Counted from the stretch's first letter, positions 47,011 through 59,838 are shown. The stretch: 64,000 nt of DNA from Cryptomeria japonica (GCF_030272615.1 NC_081414.1:910043009-910107008); one strand, 5' to 3'. Notes: generated by a model from the sequence alone, not told the origin. A program made the numbers and translations.

Positions 47011-47030
47011 TCCCTAGCAGAGTTGCCAAA
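47011..47030 (-). other. Primer-binding site of element E
   Basis: The minus strand reads TTTGGCAACTCTGCTAGGGA, four bases after the 5' LTR end TTTACCAACA. The form resembles H's site (TTGGTGACTCTGTTGGGG), so both may use related tRNA primers. I do not name the tRNA. Confidence 0.7.
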
Positions 47031-47034
47031 AATT

Positions 47035-50000
47035 TGTTGGTAAACAAATTTGTCTTTCTTATCTAATTAGATTATAGTAGTGTGAAACACAAGAAAGTAG
47101 ACAAAATCTTCTACCAATCAGTTGGAAAATCATTTAATTGATTAACCTCTAAATTTAGGTACAACTTCCTCTAGTAAATATTCATTCGGCTCCAAATTAC
47201 ATACAATCAATGCAATGCTTTTCACCAGAAAGCACTTAAAGGCAATTGCATACATCAATCAATACAAAATGAATGCAAGTACTAATTCATATATATTCTT
47301 TTATATAAAGTCGACAGACTTCATACGATCACTAAAACAAAATGAAAAAGCCTTCAGAGATGAACTTAGCCAATAGTTTTCTGCACATATAGAAAGTATA
47401 ACAACCCCTTACTCAAAATAGACTTACACAGAAATCAAATTTTGAAATCAAACACATAGATTTGAGACTAAAAATAGCTATTAAAAAGATTCACATTCAC
47501 AGATGATCCTCAACTTCCTTCATACACAAAATGTATTTAGCTAGCTTTAAAGATAGTATTTTTCAAAAACTTAGTGAACCATTATAAAGTTATTACATCA
47601 GATACTTATAAGTCACCGGACACAATAGTTTTTAACCAGAGTAAAATTAACTCCTAAGAGTTAATGAAAATCAACCCTAACTGCAATAACTGAATAACTA
47701 GGCCTGCTAGGAAACAACTGCCAGTAGCGCTAGTCATGCAGTCTGCTCTACTTAGATGTGATCACTTGGGTTAGTGTCTTGAATAGACACCATCGCCACC
47801 TTGGCCGCACTCCACTCTCAGTGTACTTTTGAAAACTCCTGAATTACCATCACATGTGGCAAACTGATATGAATAACCCTCTGTTTCCAAAGCTCCTTCT
47901 TCCTCTTCACCATTTGCACTTTATCTCTGTGAGAGTCTAGATGATCAAGGCAAATAGTGAGTATTGATTCCACCTTAGAGATCCCTGTGAAATATTCCAC
48001 AGACAAGGATTTCTTCATCTTGATCTGTCTGATGTGGCTGCTGAACTGGTTAATCATCTCCGTGGTGTCCTCCACAGTTTCACCATCTTCCTTAAGTAGT
48101 TGGACATACACACAATGTAAGTCCTTCTGCATGGTCGCTCTCAAGGCTGTTAATTCTCCACACAGGCTGGCTAACTCATTATAACCCTGCTCAATAATTT
48201 GATTGTGCCACTCAATACTCTCCTTGCAAATGAACATGACATCTTCATTCAAACCTGACACTTGATTTTCAGCTAGAAAGTTCATTAGCCCATAACATTG
48301 AATATCTCGCATCTGCTTTGAAATCATAGCCCATTTAGATTTCTCCTTCTGCCATGAGACCAAGTCAAAATCTAAGGCTTTAGTAACCTCATTTGCATCC
48401 TTAAAGATTTTGGACCAAGTTGGTTATGTAATTGGTTGCCTGGCACATGATTGTGGTGAGCCATCCTGAGAAGACTTCAGCGATCATCCTGTTCTGTTGA
48501 ACCTCATCTAGGAATTTTTGATTGCTAGGGGACTTTGGACTAAAAGGACCTGAATGTTGGGATAATGGAAATGGGTTGTTCTACAAAGCACGGATATATT
48601 GAGCCATTTGTGTTAAACTTTGTTTCAACTCAGCCTTGTCCCTCTTATCCTTCCAGGTATGGGATATGATTCATTTGGTGGAAGTCTCCAAGTGCTTAAC
48701 ATCCATGGCTTTGGTTCGGATTCCCAAATCTATTCATTCAATAGCATAATCAACCTCTGAAGTCATAGCAGCATCTTTGTTAGGCTTGGGTCTAGCAATA
48801 TCCGTAGTCCAATGCTTTTTATTTTCATCAAAGTCAATCATTGCCTCTATTTTTAACTTTTTGGGCTTTGTAGACCTTCCCAGATATTTACTTACGGTAT
48901 CCACCATTGATATTGAAATCAAAACTACATTCCTTTTCTTGGTGATAGAATCATTTAGCCATTTTGGTGCTAGGGTTAGCTCTTTTCAAGGCATGGATGG
49001 AAGCCCTGCTGAGGAGGGAGGTGTGGTATGATCAATGTGAGACTGAATCTCAAGAGTTCCTAAGTCCTGAAAAATAGTGTCTATATCAATTGAAAGCTTG
49101 TCCGCTTTAGAAATAGCAGATGTCATCTTGCTCGATGTTTCCTCTAGATCCAGATCAAGAATGAAGTGAGAAATCGGTGGTTTGAAACCCTTCTTAGATC
49201 TCGATCTGGTAACTCGACCAGCAAAAAAAAACTCAACCCCAATATTAAGTTTCTCTTCCTTGATCCTTCCCTGTGCTTTTCCTCCAACGGAAATGGGAAT
49301 GTTAGACACAACAAAAATTTTATTTGCAGTAATCTTCTTCCCATTTTTGTTCTTGAGCTGGTGGCTCGTTCCGGGTGAAAATGGTGACTCTGAAGCCAAT
49401 TTTCTGTTCTTCGGATTACACCCAAAGTGTGTGTCTAAATATTGTCGCTCATCTTCTTGTTCCAATCTATTTCTAGAATAGGTTCATCATGAACCTGCTT
49501 CATAAACTTGGAGTCAAGTGTGTCCTCATCATCACTGGTGACATCTGAGGTATCCATGGGTAACTTGACATCATGAATTTGCTTCAAATTTAGTCTTGAC
49601 CAACTCCTTCTACATACTTCAAACTCATCCCGGCAACCCTCCCAATAATCTTCCAATTGAGGAACATGTTGATTAGGTACCACTTTCTTTACATACTGAG
49701 CAATAAAACCCCTACTATCAAAGTTATCCCTCTTTACAAAAAACTTCAAATGGAACCTTTTGAATTCAAGTTCAAGGTTCAATGCATCATAAACTGATCT
49801 ATAGCTAATGTCCTAAATCAATGGGAAAAATCCCACTTGTGTCAAAGTCCTCACCATAATCTTTGGCAACATAAGCAACCTGTCTAGATACTTCGATCAA
49901 TATGCAAGACTATGAGACATTACTAGGAAGTCTAAAGGGTTCACCCTTAAATCCTCCAACTCTCAAATAAGTGAAATGGTTGAACTGTATCAAGAAGCTA

Positions 50001-51781
50001 CCATATATGTTGACGAATTCAACTGCTTTCGTGGACATTCTTCTATGCAGATTTCCCTGTAACTCAAAGGTCAACCTTCTAGCAAAAACATCATTCCAAT
50101 GAAGATAATCATCAACATGCCCTTTCAAAGTTAAACTAGGATGATAATCATAAATCCTCATGCCTTGAACCCATTTTACATGTCACAACCCTGACCACTC
50201 TCTAACATAGGCAAGCATGTATAACAGATAGGATGACATATAAAAATTGGACATTCCAAGATAATTACTTAGACCTTCGTGCAATCTCTCCACAATAACA
50301 GTTCCCCAATCAATGAACCGATTTCTATCTAGTGTAACCTGGATGAAGAGATACATCTAGTCTTCCCAGTAAAAAGAGTGAGAGTTACCCTTCACCCTGC
50401 TCAGCAGTATGACTAAATCTCATATTGCTGGAATTAAATGTTCATGAGTTAAAGGTCTCGGAAGCCTCAAGCCCCCTTTTTGGAATTTTACAAGCCAATT
50501 CTGGGCAATCACTGTTCTATAATATTGCTTCTTCTCAGAGAAGATTCCATAAGATTTACCAATAGTCTAGTCTTCATAGGGTTCTTTATGTGGAATGCCC
50601 ATAGCCACCATTATCGTCTGTCTATCAATAGACAACAAGACTGCACCATCATTTCTCCTTATACACCTGTTACCCTTGTCGTAATGATTCATGCATTCTA
50701 AAACTAACTCTAGGCAGGGAGCAGCAGTGGGGAAGGTGATGGCTTCTAATAATCTGCTCTGAGCCACATCTTTCATCATGTCTGTGGTTGAATTCTTTAC
50801 TCTCTGCAAAAAAACTTCTAAATCTAGGTTAACCAGGGTTGTGTCACCCAACTCCGGTAAAGAGCTGACTAGGGAAGACGAGCTCACCAATTTGGGTAAA
50901 ATAGGCCTCATGTTTTGATTCATGATTTTCCCCAAATCAATTTCAGGCGAAGAAGGAAATTGAAAACAAAAACAAGTAGCTAAAGAATACCTAGATCTTT
51001 TAAAACAAATTGCAGCAATTTAGAAAATTATTGAGCATACCTTCCTCTGCTCTTTGTAACCCTCTATCGCTGCCTAATCTTCCTGCTTCATGAACTCCTT
51101 CTCATAATCTTCTCATGAAAATAATAATTCTGATGAGACAACTACTTAGTTTTAAGCAGAGAAAATATTACCCATCATTACTAAAGCTGCCTTCATTACT
51201 TTTTGTTCGTGTGAAGTTACTTTGAAATGATTACGCTGAGGTATGCCTTAACCATTAAGTCACTTCTCTTCTGACATAGCTGATCTTCACACATAGCCGC
51301 CATAAATGGCAGATTTCAAATCATTAGAAAAAGAATATTCCTTCCATCAGTGGCCATCTATCGTGTTTGGAAAGTCCAGGCCAACACCACATGGCAAGTC
51401 ACACATCTTCCAAAAAAAACCTAAACATAAAACTCAGAGCCTTACGCAACCATCACAAAAAGACATTGACAAGATGAATGTTGAACTTGAACTTTGAACC
51501 AAAAAAGGTTCAAGTTCAAGGTTCAAAGAATGCGAAATGCCGACAAGACTAACAAAACTTAAAGTTGCACAGATAAGAAAGACACTTGAAACAACGCTCG
51601 TTGAACTTTGAACCTTGAACCAAAAAGGTTCAAGTGTTCAAGGTTGATGTTCAATGTAGTGACACCTAACAAGGACCGAATAACAAGAGCAAAATTTAAG
51701 CAAGTTCTTGACCAATAAACTAAACAAGCCTGAGTTCTTACAGGGATGCATATGGAATGAAAATTGTACATGGGCCCAATA
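47035..51781 (-). repeat. 5' LTR of element E (4.75 kb)
   Basis: It matches 35784-40546 from TGTTGGTAAAC to GGGCCCAATA with scattered substitutions and a few indels. It is followed by TCGAG and then the continuation of element C. It contains the second copy of the LTR ORF (47735-50923) and the palindrome pair near 51482-51650. Confidence 0.88.
47735..50923 (-). pseudogene. LTR-encoded long ORF of element E, right copy
   Basis: This is a second copy of the unknown LTR protein, starting MNQNMRPIL at 50923. It keeps an Arg- and Lys-rich linker, the SLTLKGHVDDYLHWNDVF region and the coiled-coil end. The one-base shift near 49815 is shared with the left copy. Two more shifts are private (near 49450 and 48405). 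The C-terminal end has TGA near 47818 where the left copy has CGA (Arg). Having two independent copies lets true coding positions be separated from later damage. No recognisable enzyme or membrane motif. Confidence 0.68.
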
Positions 51782-51956
51782 TCGAGTAGCCAGACTTCCT
51801 ATATTTACTGACTAGACAGGCTTCCAAAAGACTTGATAAAATTTCAAATTTCCTATTGCATCTTTAGCTATGCAGATTTTGAATTAAGTACATGACAAAA
51901 TAGGAACTGTTAAGATTTAACCTTGAGAGAACGTAGTCCCTTCATACCTTCACCGA
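51782..51956 (-). other. Element C resumes after E: spacer
   Basis: The sequence AGTAGCCAGACTTCC matches B near 10650 (AGTAACTAGACTTCC), which shows that C continues here after E. No gene. Confidence 0.7.
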
Positions 51957-53309
51957 TTAATTTAGAATAGGTGCACCTAACTCAGTAGGTAAGGTGCTTT
52001 CTTCATTTGACACAATTTCCTTCTTTTTCCAAATCATCTGTAATTTGCTTCTTATTTCCTCAGTGTCTCCTCTAGGTTGATCTCTACAATCTCTAGCCAA
52101 GTGTCCAACTTTGTGACAATGAAAACATGCCATACTAGGATTTCTCCATGATCTTTGATTGTTCATTCCAAACCTTATAAATCAGTTGGCACTTATATGT
52201 CCATATCTTCTACAACATTCACACCATATCCTTGTATTGTAATCACATGGTACTACAGTATACTATTAGTTAAGATCTGTGTGAGTTTGGTAGCTTCTAG
52301 TATTTGCTCGGTGTGCAGACCACATATAGTTCTTCTGCTTAAACCAATACTTCTCGGTACTATGTCCATATCTATTGAAGTTTTTACAAAACCCTTTGAA
52401 TTTTGCCTTCTGCTAATTGCTAGCAGACTTTGTCCTACATTGGTTAGATGTGTGACCATATTTATTACAATTGTAACAATAACCATTAGACCTTGTGACA
52501 TTCGGTTGCTTATCTTTTTTGATTTGGCACATGTTGGTAGTATGTCCTTGTTTTCCATAGTAATTACAAATAAGCTTCTTTACTTTGATGTTCTTCTTGT
52601 TTCCAGCTTGCTTTGATGATTCTCCTCTCTCGGTAGTGTGGATTCCCTTCTCGGTAGAGTCTTTTCCTTTGTAACCGATTCCTGCAACTTTGTTGGGTCT
52701 TTTTGTATTAAGTTGCTCATCCAACATCATTGATGCTTCATAACTCTTCTTCAGTGTTTCTTTGGATTTCTTCTTTGTTTCAAGTTCATCGATCAACCTT
52801 GATACTTCAAGTTTCAATGCTTGATTCTCATAATCTTTCAAATTTGCTTCATGATGTGCATAACCCAATTGATCTGACAAATTTTGTTGAATTCCAGTCA
52901 ACCTTGTGATTTCATCATTCCTTTCAGATACTAATGCTTCAAGATGTTGTTTTTCTCTTTCTAGATCTCTTAATTTATCCTCAGCTGTCCTCAATGCATC
53001 AATATTTTTAGTCATCTATGTGCCGAAATGTTCATGTTCTCTTTTCATTGATTTTATCTGATCAGTCAGTGCTTTGTTCTTTTCTTTCATTTCTTTAATC
53101 ATTTCTTCAGTCTCTTTAGATATACTGTTCTCAGATGATGTCTCAATTTGTTCCACTAACTCTTGAGAGTCCTATAAATCATCAGACAATCTTTTTCTAA
53201 CTTTCAGAGATTTTTGCATTTGTTTCTGCATGTCAGCAATCACTTGATTAGCATGATCCAATTCATTTTGAAGATTCACAATTCTCTGAGATTGTCTATA
53301 GCCTTCTAT
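51957..53309 (-). pseudogene. Element C gag with zinc-knuckle array
   Basis: This is homologous to B gag. The expected start codon is ATA (53309) instead of ATG. The long coiled coil is followed by CNYYGKQGHTTNMC, CYNCNKYGHTSNQC, a degraded CKNFNRYGHSTEKY and a final CFHCHKVGHLARDC near the GAPILN end. CNYY, with Tyr in place of the second Cys, is shared with B, so the first knuckle was already lost in their common source. The second knuckle is intact here but damaged in B. Stops break the frame. Confidence 0.8.
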
Positions 53310-53371
53310 TGATAAGATCTTTCTCTTTAGGCAGTTAAACCCTTTTCCAAGATTCGAGCTCTAATACCAAT

Positions 53372-54542
53372 TGTTAGGCACAATATGGAAAGCTAATGTA
53401 CTGAGAGGGGAGGGGTGAATCAGTACTTCAAATCTTTTCTTCAACAATAACTTTACTGTTAAGCATAAACCAAAAAATGTTGTAACATAATATAATGCTA
53501 AAACAAATAAATAACAATCATACATGATTCACTCCATAACACATATATTTTGGTTACGCAGAAACTCTTGGTTAGAGAGGAAAACTGCGGTGGGGATGGC
53601 ACCCACAACTTCAATACTACAATAATAAAGGTTGCTCGGTTAGAGCTACATGTTTAGCTATTTCTGATAGCTTACCCTATTAGGAGTATCAAGATCATTA
53701 GATCTACCTTGCTAAAGGATTTTACAACACTTATTCTAAATGTTGCACCTGGTTAAAGGCTTTACAATTTATGGACTTTGTTAGAGTCGTTTACCCTATT
53801 AAAGGTTTCTCTTACAACTCAAAATATTATAATAAAATCTTTACAAAATATCTGCAACTTCACATCTAGAATGTTGTAGTAGATTCTATGTGCTCAAAAT
53901 GAGATTACCTTGCTTATAGCATACCTCGGTAATCCATAGATTAACTCAGTAAAGACTTTTGTTTACTCTATTCCTTGACTGTTCTCTGAAATCCTTCTTG
54001 GTGACCTCTGTGCCTCTAATAGTCACAATACTCAGTGCTTCCTTATCTATTTCACATCTCTTGCTTCATACACCTTCTCTTTTTTGATCCTCAATTAATG
54101 TTGTATAAATAAATCCCTTATGTCGGTGATCTATTCATGCTTCAATCTTACAAACATGATTCATCGAATGAATAACCATACAAAATATTTCATTAGATAG
54201 ATGACCTCAAGATCATACAAAATCTTTAAGGTGCAATTTCCTAAGTGATAATGACTCCCTATTCCTTGATCTTGTAACACGTTTACCATATGTGTCTAGG
54301 TTCAATGAATCTAGTAACACGTTTCACTCGGTGTGTGTTCACTCGGTATATCATTTTTGCTGCTCGCTAGACATAGAGTGTTACTCGATAGATAGCTCAG
54401 TGTATATTAAGCTTTGTGACTACTTTCTTCTATAACCGACTACTCTGTGCTTACCAGCTGAATGTTTCAGTAGTAATAACCGACTAGAGTATATAGAATG
54501 ACTTTGGACATAAAACTAATGGCAACTTAGTAAGTAGTAACA
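53372..54542 (-). repeat. 5' LTR of element C
   Basis: This complete LTR of 1,171 bp runs from TGTTAGGC to GTAGTAACA. Beside it at 53358-53369 the minus strand reads TGGTATTAGAGC, a one-base variant of the primer-binding site. The outer flank GCAGGTAC belongs to LINE F. Confidence 0.9.
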
Positions 54543-57500
54543 GCAGGTACTATCAAAGGTCAGCGGAAATCGAGTACTGGGAAGGGAAACACCCTTCCTA
54601 GGAAACAAAGAAGATCCTCTCTTGGAATGTCAGGGGATGCAATGCCCCTAACAAACTTTTCCTGATCAAACATGGAGTTTGGCAGATGAAACCTGATATC
54701 TTCTTGTTACAAGAAACTAAGACCGAGGATTCAGATTCGGGGAAGTTTAAGGTGCAATGGAAAGAGTGGGAGGGCAAGTTCAGGGCAACAGATGGTGCTT
54801 CTAGTGGGTTGTGTATGATGTGGAACCCAAGGGTGATAAACGGAGAATTTCTAGAGGTTAATAAGTGGTGGATTGCTACAAGGATGACTTCACTAATACA
54901 TGGAACTATTTTCATATTGATTAACATATATGGGCCCTACGACCAGAAGGAGAAAGAAGAGGTTTGGGATAACATTTTTGAGTTTTATAGCTTAGTATGT
55001 GCATTGCTTAGTAATGATTGGGGGGATTTTAATGCTATTAGGTCTTCATCAGAGAAGGAAGGAGGCATTAGAGGTTTAAACATTACTCAGAGACTCTTTA
55101 ATAACTTCATTGCTAACAACAATCTAATGGATATTGTTGTTTGCAAAGGAAATTTTACTTTGTCTAATAGGCAGGAGGGAGTGAACAGAATAATTCAAAA
55201 ATTAAATTGATTCCTTCTTTCAAAGAACTGGTGCTTAGCTGTAATCATTTGGGAAGTGATGGTATGGTCCATTTTAGGTTTAGACCATTTTCCTATCTCT
55301 ATTAACTTTCAAAAATATTTTGTTCCTCAGAGATACCCTTTAAAATTCAAAAAGATGCAGCTTCGTAAGTTAGACTTGCATGAGTTGATTGTTAGGTGGT
55401 AGAATGATCTAGTTAGACTTCATGTTTTGAAGGCTCATACGGTGGTTTGTAAACTAAGACATGTCAAGGAGAGATTGAAAGAATGGAATGTGACTAGTTT
55501 TGGCAATATCTTTGCTAACAAACCAAAGGTAGAGATAGCTCTGGAAATTTTCAACCTTAAAATTATGGGGGACAAACTGACGGTGTGGGAATTCCATCAG
55601 AAACATGATCATCAATTGAAACTTTTGGAGATTTTAGCTAGGGAGGAAATTTATTGGAGACAAAAGTCGAGAGAGAAGTGGCTCAAAGAAGGTGACCAAA
55701 ATACTAGTTTTTCTCACAAGTCAGTGAAAATGAAGCGGAGTTTCAGAAGAATTAATAGGATCTGAGATAGCCAAGGTAGAATTTTGGAGTCTCCTGAGCT
55801 GATCAATCTAGAGGCAGTTGAATTTTTTAAGACACTATTGAATGTGCCTTCTGACTCTGAGCATGGGTCGCAAGACAGGGGGTTGGGAGATATTCTTAAT
55901 CTAATTTCGGAGGAGGACAATAAGCTCTTGATGCATTGTTTCTCAATGGAGGAAATGAAAAAGATTGTCTTCTCGCTTGGTGCAGATAAATATCTAGGTT
56001 TGGATGGATTCCCAACCTTCTTTTTTTAAAATTTTTTGGGAAGTTGTAAAAGATGATATTTTGGCTATGGTCGAGGAATCAAGAGAGAAAAGAAATATAT
56101 CAAAGAACCTGAATAATGCCTTTATTTCCCTGATCCCTAAGAAAGCAGAAGTGAGATCCTTTGATTATTTTTTACCAATCTCTTTATGTAACATTGCATA
56201 TACAATTATACCAAAAGTTATGGCCAATAGGCTAAAGAAACTACTCCCGAAAATTATCTCTGAGGAACAGACTGGCTTTACCCCTAATCGTTCTATTGTG
56301 TATGAACTTATCATTGCCCACGAGGCAATTCACTCGATCAGAACTCCAAAGGTGGAGAGGATGCTGGTAAAGATTGATATCAAGAAAGCATATGATCTTG
56401 TTAATAGAGAGTTTGTGGTGCAAGTTTTGAAATAGTTTGGATTTCACCATAACTAGTTTGACTGGGTCTATTACTACATCTCATCCCCAAAATGTTCAAT
56501 CCTTTTCAATGGTTTACCTCAAGGTTTCTTTTTGACTTCTAGGGGTATCTGTCAAGGAGATCCTCTTTCTCCTTTCTTGTTCATAATCATGGAAGAATCC
56601 TTGGGAAGAATGATCAATCAAAGTCGATTGGAGGGCTGTTGGAGAGGTATTTGCATTGCTAATGGCATGGAGACGATATCCCATACTCAATTTATAGATG
56701 ATACTTTGATGTTCGGGGAAGCTTCTCTTAGGGAAGCGAGAATAATGAAAGGCATTCTGGATCAATATTGCAAGGTCTCAGGTCAGGCAGTAAATTGGCA
56801 TAAATCTGAACTATATTGCTTTCATACTAATGCTAGACTAAGGCAGGAGATTGCTCATACCCTTGGTATTAATGTGGCGTGTCTACCAAGTAGTTTATTG
56901 GGATTCCCTTGTTTGGGGGGGCCAATAAGGTGGCCTTGTGGGGTAATCTGGTTTTGAACTATGTAAGTAAATTGGAGAGCTATAAAGGGAAATGGCTTTC
57001 ATCGACAGGGAGAATCACTATGTTAAAAGTTATGATTTCAGCCACTCCCTTATTTGCTATGCAGTGTTTTAAGATTCCAGGGAAAGTTATCAAAAGTGTA
57101 AAGAGTCTCATGAGGAAATTCTTGTGGAATGGATTGGAGGATAAGGATAAAATTCCTCTTCTTGCCTAGGACAAAGTGTGTAAGCCAAATCAGGTTGGAG
57201 GTGTTGGGATTCAGAGTTGGAATAAAATGAATTTGGCAATGGGGGGAAAATTGGTCAAGAAAATGTTAGCAAATCCTTATCAGAAGTGGGCTAGAGTTTT
57301 ATCTCATAAATACCTTGACAATAATGACCTGACAAGGATTTTGACAACTAGAAACCCCTATAATGGATCGGTAATCTAGCAATTCCTATTAGAATGCAGG
57401 AAGCTCATAGTAGAGCATATTTCTTGTAAGATCAGAGATGGGCATAAAGCTCTTTTCTGGGAGGATTCTTGGGATGGTCATCAGGCTTTGGGTGATGTTG

Positions 57501-57697
57501 AAGAGTGGAGAGAGATTAAAAGAGTTGCAATGGCCACTTGGGGGGTGAGAGTCTCAGATTATATAGTGAAAGAGTATGCTCGGGGAATTGAGCGTTGGTG
57601 TTCGAGAGATGTTGGGGAACTATGTCTATCAATGATTCAAGGGGATATGCTTGTTAAGGAATTTAGATCAAAGATAGAGAATACAATAGTCTGTTAA
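54543..57697 (+). mobile_element. LINE F, right part (ORF1 end and ORF2)
   Basis: The LINE continues beyond element C in the same orientation as 30160-30944. It covers the last bases of ORF1, the endonuclease and the reverse transcriptase, and stops near 57697 where Gypsy sequence G begins. No poly(A) tail or target duplication is visible at this end. Confidence 0.85.
54605..57697 (+). pseudogene. LINE F ORF2: endonuclease and reverse transcriptase
   Basis: The AP-type endonuclease opens with ILSWNVRGCNAP and IFLLQETKT and continues with INIYGPYDQKEK and NDWGDFNAIRSSSEKEGG. After a linker (REKWLKEGDQNTSFSH), RT contains FISLIPKKA, PISLCNIAY, EEQTGFTPNRSI, MLVKIDIKKAYDLVN, GICQGDPLSPFLFII and the catalytic FIDDTLMFG (about 56690). 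SGQAVNWHKSE and the thumb follow, then GKWLSSTGRITMLK and GGVGIQSWNKMNLAM. Two frameshifts lie in homopolymers (T run near 56020, G run near 56917) and several stops occur. The C-terminal part (zf-RVT region) is missing at 57697. This is an L1-type plant LINE. Confidence 0.9.
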
Positions 57698-58275
57698 TAT
57701 GTAGTGAGGATAGACTTTAATAAGATCACTGCAATGAGTATGTTTTAATAAGAAGGATGAGAACATACTCTCCTACTCCAATGTCAAACTCGACAAGTAA
57801 AGTGAACACATGTTCATTCCATCCTACTTAGCAAACATATTAGGTGCCTAATTAAATATCACAAACACAAAGTTTGGTTGGAATATAAGGCAACCTACAA
57901 AATCCCTAAGTTAGGAGTTTGATTTGTTTGGTCTTTGACTAGCGAACCTGCATAAGATTTGTTAGTAGTTTCATTCTTTCTTTTGTCTTCGTCACACGTA
58001 ACGCCAAGGTGCTGCATAGAGAATCAATACAAAAAAAAGCAGAATATAAGAACAAAATGAAAACAAAGTAATTTGCAAGTAAAAACATTGATTTTCATCT
58101 TTGTTTCTGGCCTTACACAGGTGCAGAATGCCTTGACATAGGCGTCCTTAACACAGGGGTAGATCCCTCCTACATAGGTGTAGAAGTGTCCTGAAAGCTC
58201 TGGGTCACACTGTTTCTTGAGTTTTCCACTTGCAAATCAGCTCAAAAGCACTCAAAAACACAGTTAAGGGGTTAA
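57698..58275 (-). other. Leader fragment of element G
   Basis: This is non-coding. On the minus strand, repeated short words of the type CACCTATGTAGGAG, CCTGTGTTAAGGACG and CACCTGTGTAAGG occur between 58120 and 58200. Similar words occur on the + strand at 60370-60460. No ORF of note. Confidence 0.5.
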
Positions 58276-58293
58276 GTTCACGTCGGGTTCACC
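58276..58293 (-). other. Primer-binding site of element G
   Basis: The minus strand reads TGGTGAACCCGACGTGAAC, starting a few bases after the LTR end CTATCTACA. A form of this kind is common in plant Gypsy elements. The tRNA is not named. Confidence 0.75.
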
Positions 58294-58299
58294 AATTAA

Positions 58300-59822
58300 T
58301 GTAGATAGGAATTTGGAAATCATCAAAGCAATATAAACATTAGCCTAGCTCAATCATGAAAACTAAATTGCAATGATAACAATCCTAAAACATTCAATAG
58401 AGATACTAAAAATAAGACATTTAAACTAAATGCAAACCATTACAAACGTGAATGTCTCCTCCAGGATTCTCCATTGTCCTTTTTTCTCCTTCAAATTAGT
58501 GTGTTTGTGGATCTCACCTACAAGTGCATAATCATAATATGAAAGCAAGATTGACAAGACAACATAAGGATACTAGAAGCGTGATTGATTGATCGGGCCT
58601 TTGATTGAAGAAATTCATCCAATTTATAGACAAATTGGAGAGATGACAAGACTAGCATGAAGAGATTTGAAAGGAAATTTCAAATCAAGAATTACAAATA
58701 TGACAAATTATGACAAAATTGACACTTTCTATGCAAGATTGATTGATTAACAAATTATGACAAAATTGACAAGGTTGCTATGCAAAATTGATTGATTGAC
58801 AAATTATGACAAATTATGACAAGATGAAATGTGATTCCCATGAAATTAGGGGAAATATTAGAAAAATAGGAGAAAATAGAAAATTAGATGAATTGGAAAT
58901 TAGAAAATTAGAAATTGATGGAATTTAGGAAATTAGGAATTAGGAGAAATTAGTAAATTGGAAAATTAGGTAAATTAATTAATAATTTTTCATTCATTAA
59001 TTAATTCACAAAAAGAGAGAGGAATTAATTAGCTAATTAAATAAATATTTAATTGTGACAAGAAGACTTAGGATAAATAAATAAATTATTTAACCTAGAG
59101 GGAAAATGACAAATAAGATTAAATGAATAAACCATAAAACCTTAGAAGATGAATTAGAAATGCAAGGAAGACAATTAGGTCTTGACAAACGATAATTGAT
59201 GTCGATTCGATCATGATTCTGATTAACAAAGGACCAATGCTGACAAACAATTGAGATTGGTTGACAAATTAACCAAGATTGATAAAGAGACCAAATTGAT
59301 AAGCGCCAATTGATGAGGAACAATGACTAATTGATCCAAATTGACACAATTGAAAAGGACAACGATCGATGACAAATCGATTGCAAAATTGATGAGATCA
59401 ACAAGAGGACAAGGATTGATGACGAATCGATCGCAAAATGACAATGATTGAAAAAGCACAATGATCAATGACAAATCGATCGCAAAATGACAAGATTGAA
59501 AAGAACAACGATCGATGAAAAATTGATCGCAAAATTGACAAGAGGACAAAACCCTAACTCTATCATCGATTAGGATTGATGATGTCCAAAATGACAGAAT
59601 AAGATCAACCAAAATCATGACTAAAGATTGTTATCAACAAGACCAAATTTGAAAGTGAGATAAATGAAGAATGTAGAAGAAGGACTCGATGTTCACAAAT
59701 GATAAAGACCAAGTGCGCAACATAGAAGAAATGTTAATGCGATGCAAAAAACCCTAAAATAAGGCAATGCACAAATGTTAAAGTATGACTCCACAAGCGT
59801 TGACCATTTTTAGATGTCTACA
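58300..59822 (-). repeat. LTR of element G
   Basis: The 1,523-bp LTR runs from TGTAGATAGG to TAGATGTCTACA (TGTAGACATC on the element's strand), a good terminal inverted pair. It is AT-rich with many GACAAATTATGACAAA-type direct repeats (58680-58830) and GATCGATGACAAATCGATCGCAAAA-like repeats (59360-59530). Only one LTR of this element is in the window. Confidence 0.78.
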
Positions 59823-59838
59823 TTTTGCCCCTCTTTGA
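59823..59838 (-). other. Polypurine tract of element G
   Basis: The minus strand reads TCAAAGAGGGGCAAAA immediately before the LTR start TGTAGACATC, as expected for 3' LTR priming. Confidence 0.7.

Larger units (their letters stand above)
35784..51781 (-). mobile_element. Element E: 16 kb Ty3/Gypsy element with ORF-bearing long LTRs
   Basis: On the minus strand: 5' LTR (47035-51781, 4,747 bp), primer-binding site, gag, protease, second RNase H, RT with RNase H, integrase, 3' UTR and 3' LTR (35784-40546, 4,763 bp). The interior is 6.5 kb. The element lies in the gag-ORF2 spacer of element C, flanked by CTGAG and TCGAG. Gag to integrase lies almost entirely in one frame broken by stops, a 227-bp duplication and a few shifts. 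The second RNase H suggests the Tat-like branch. Both LTRs contain a long unknown coding region. The integrase has lost catalytic residues, so this copy cannot move by itself. Confidence 0.9.
30945..54542 (-). mobile_element. Element C: second copy of the pol-less B family, split by E
   Basis: On the minus strand: 5' LTR (53372-54542), primer-binding site, gag (51957-53309), then the 16 kb Gypsy element E, then ORF2 (32343-35469) and a 3' LTR (30945-31950). The sequence closely follows B throughout. The left LTR lacks about 170 bp of its outer end, so no target duplication remains; a deletion at the junction with LINE F is likely. Without E, C is about 7.6 kb. Confidence 0.85.

Noticed and set aside
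58680-59530. Short direct repeats that could suggest a CRISPR-like array
   Set aside because: Unit lengths and spacing are irregular, they lie inside an LTR of a plant element, and no associated genes exist.
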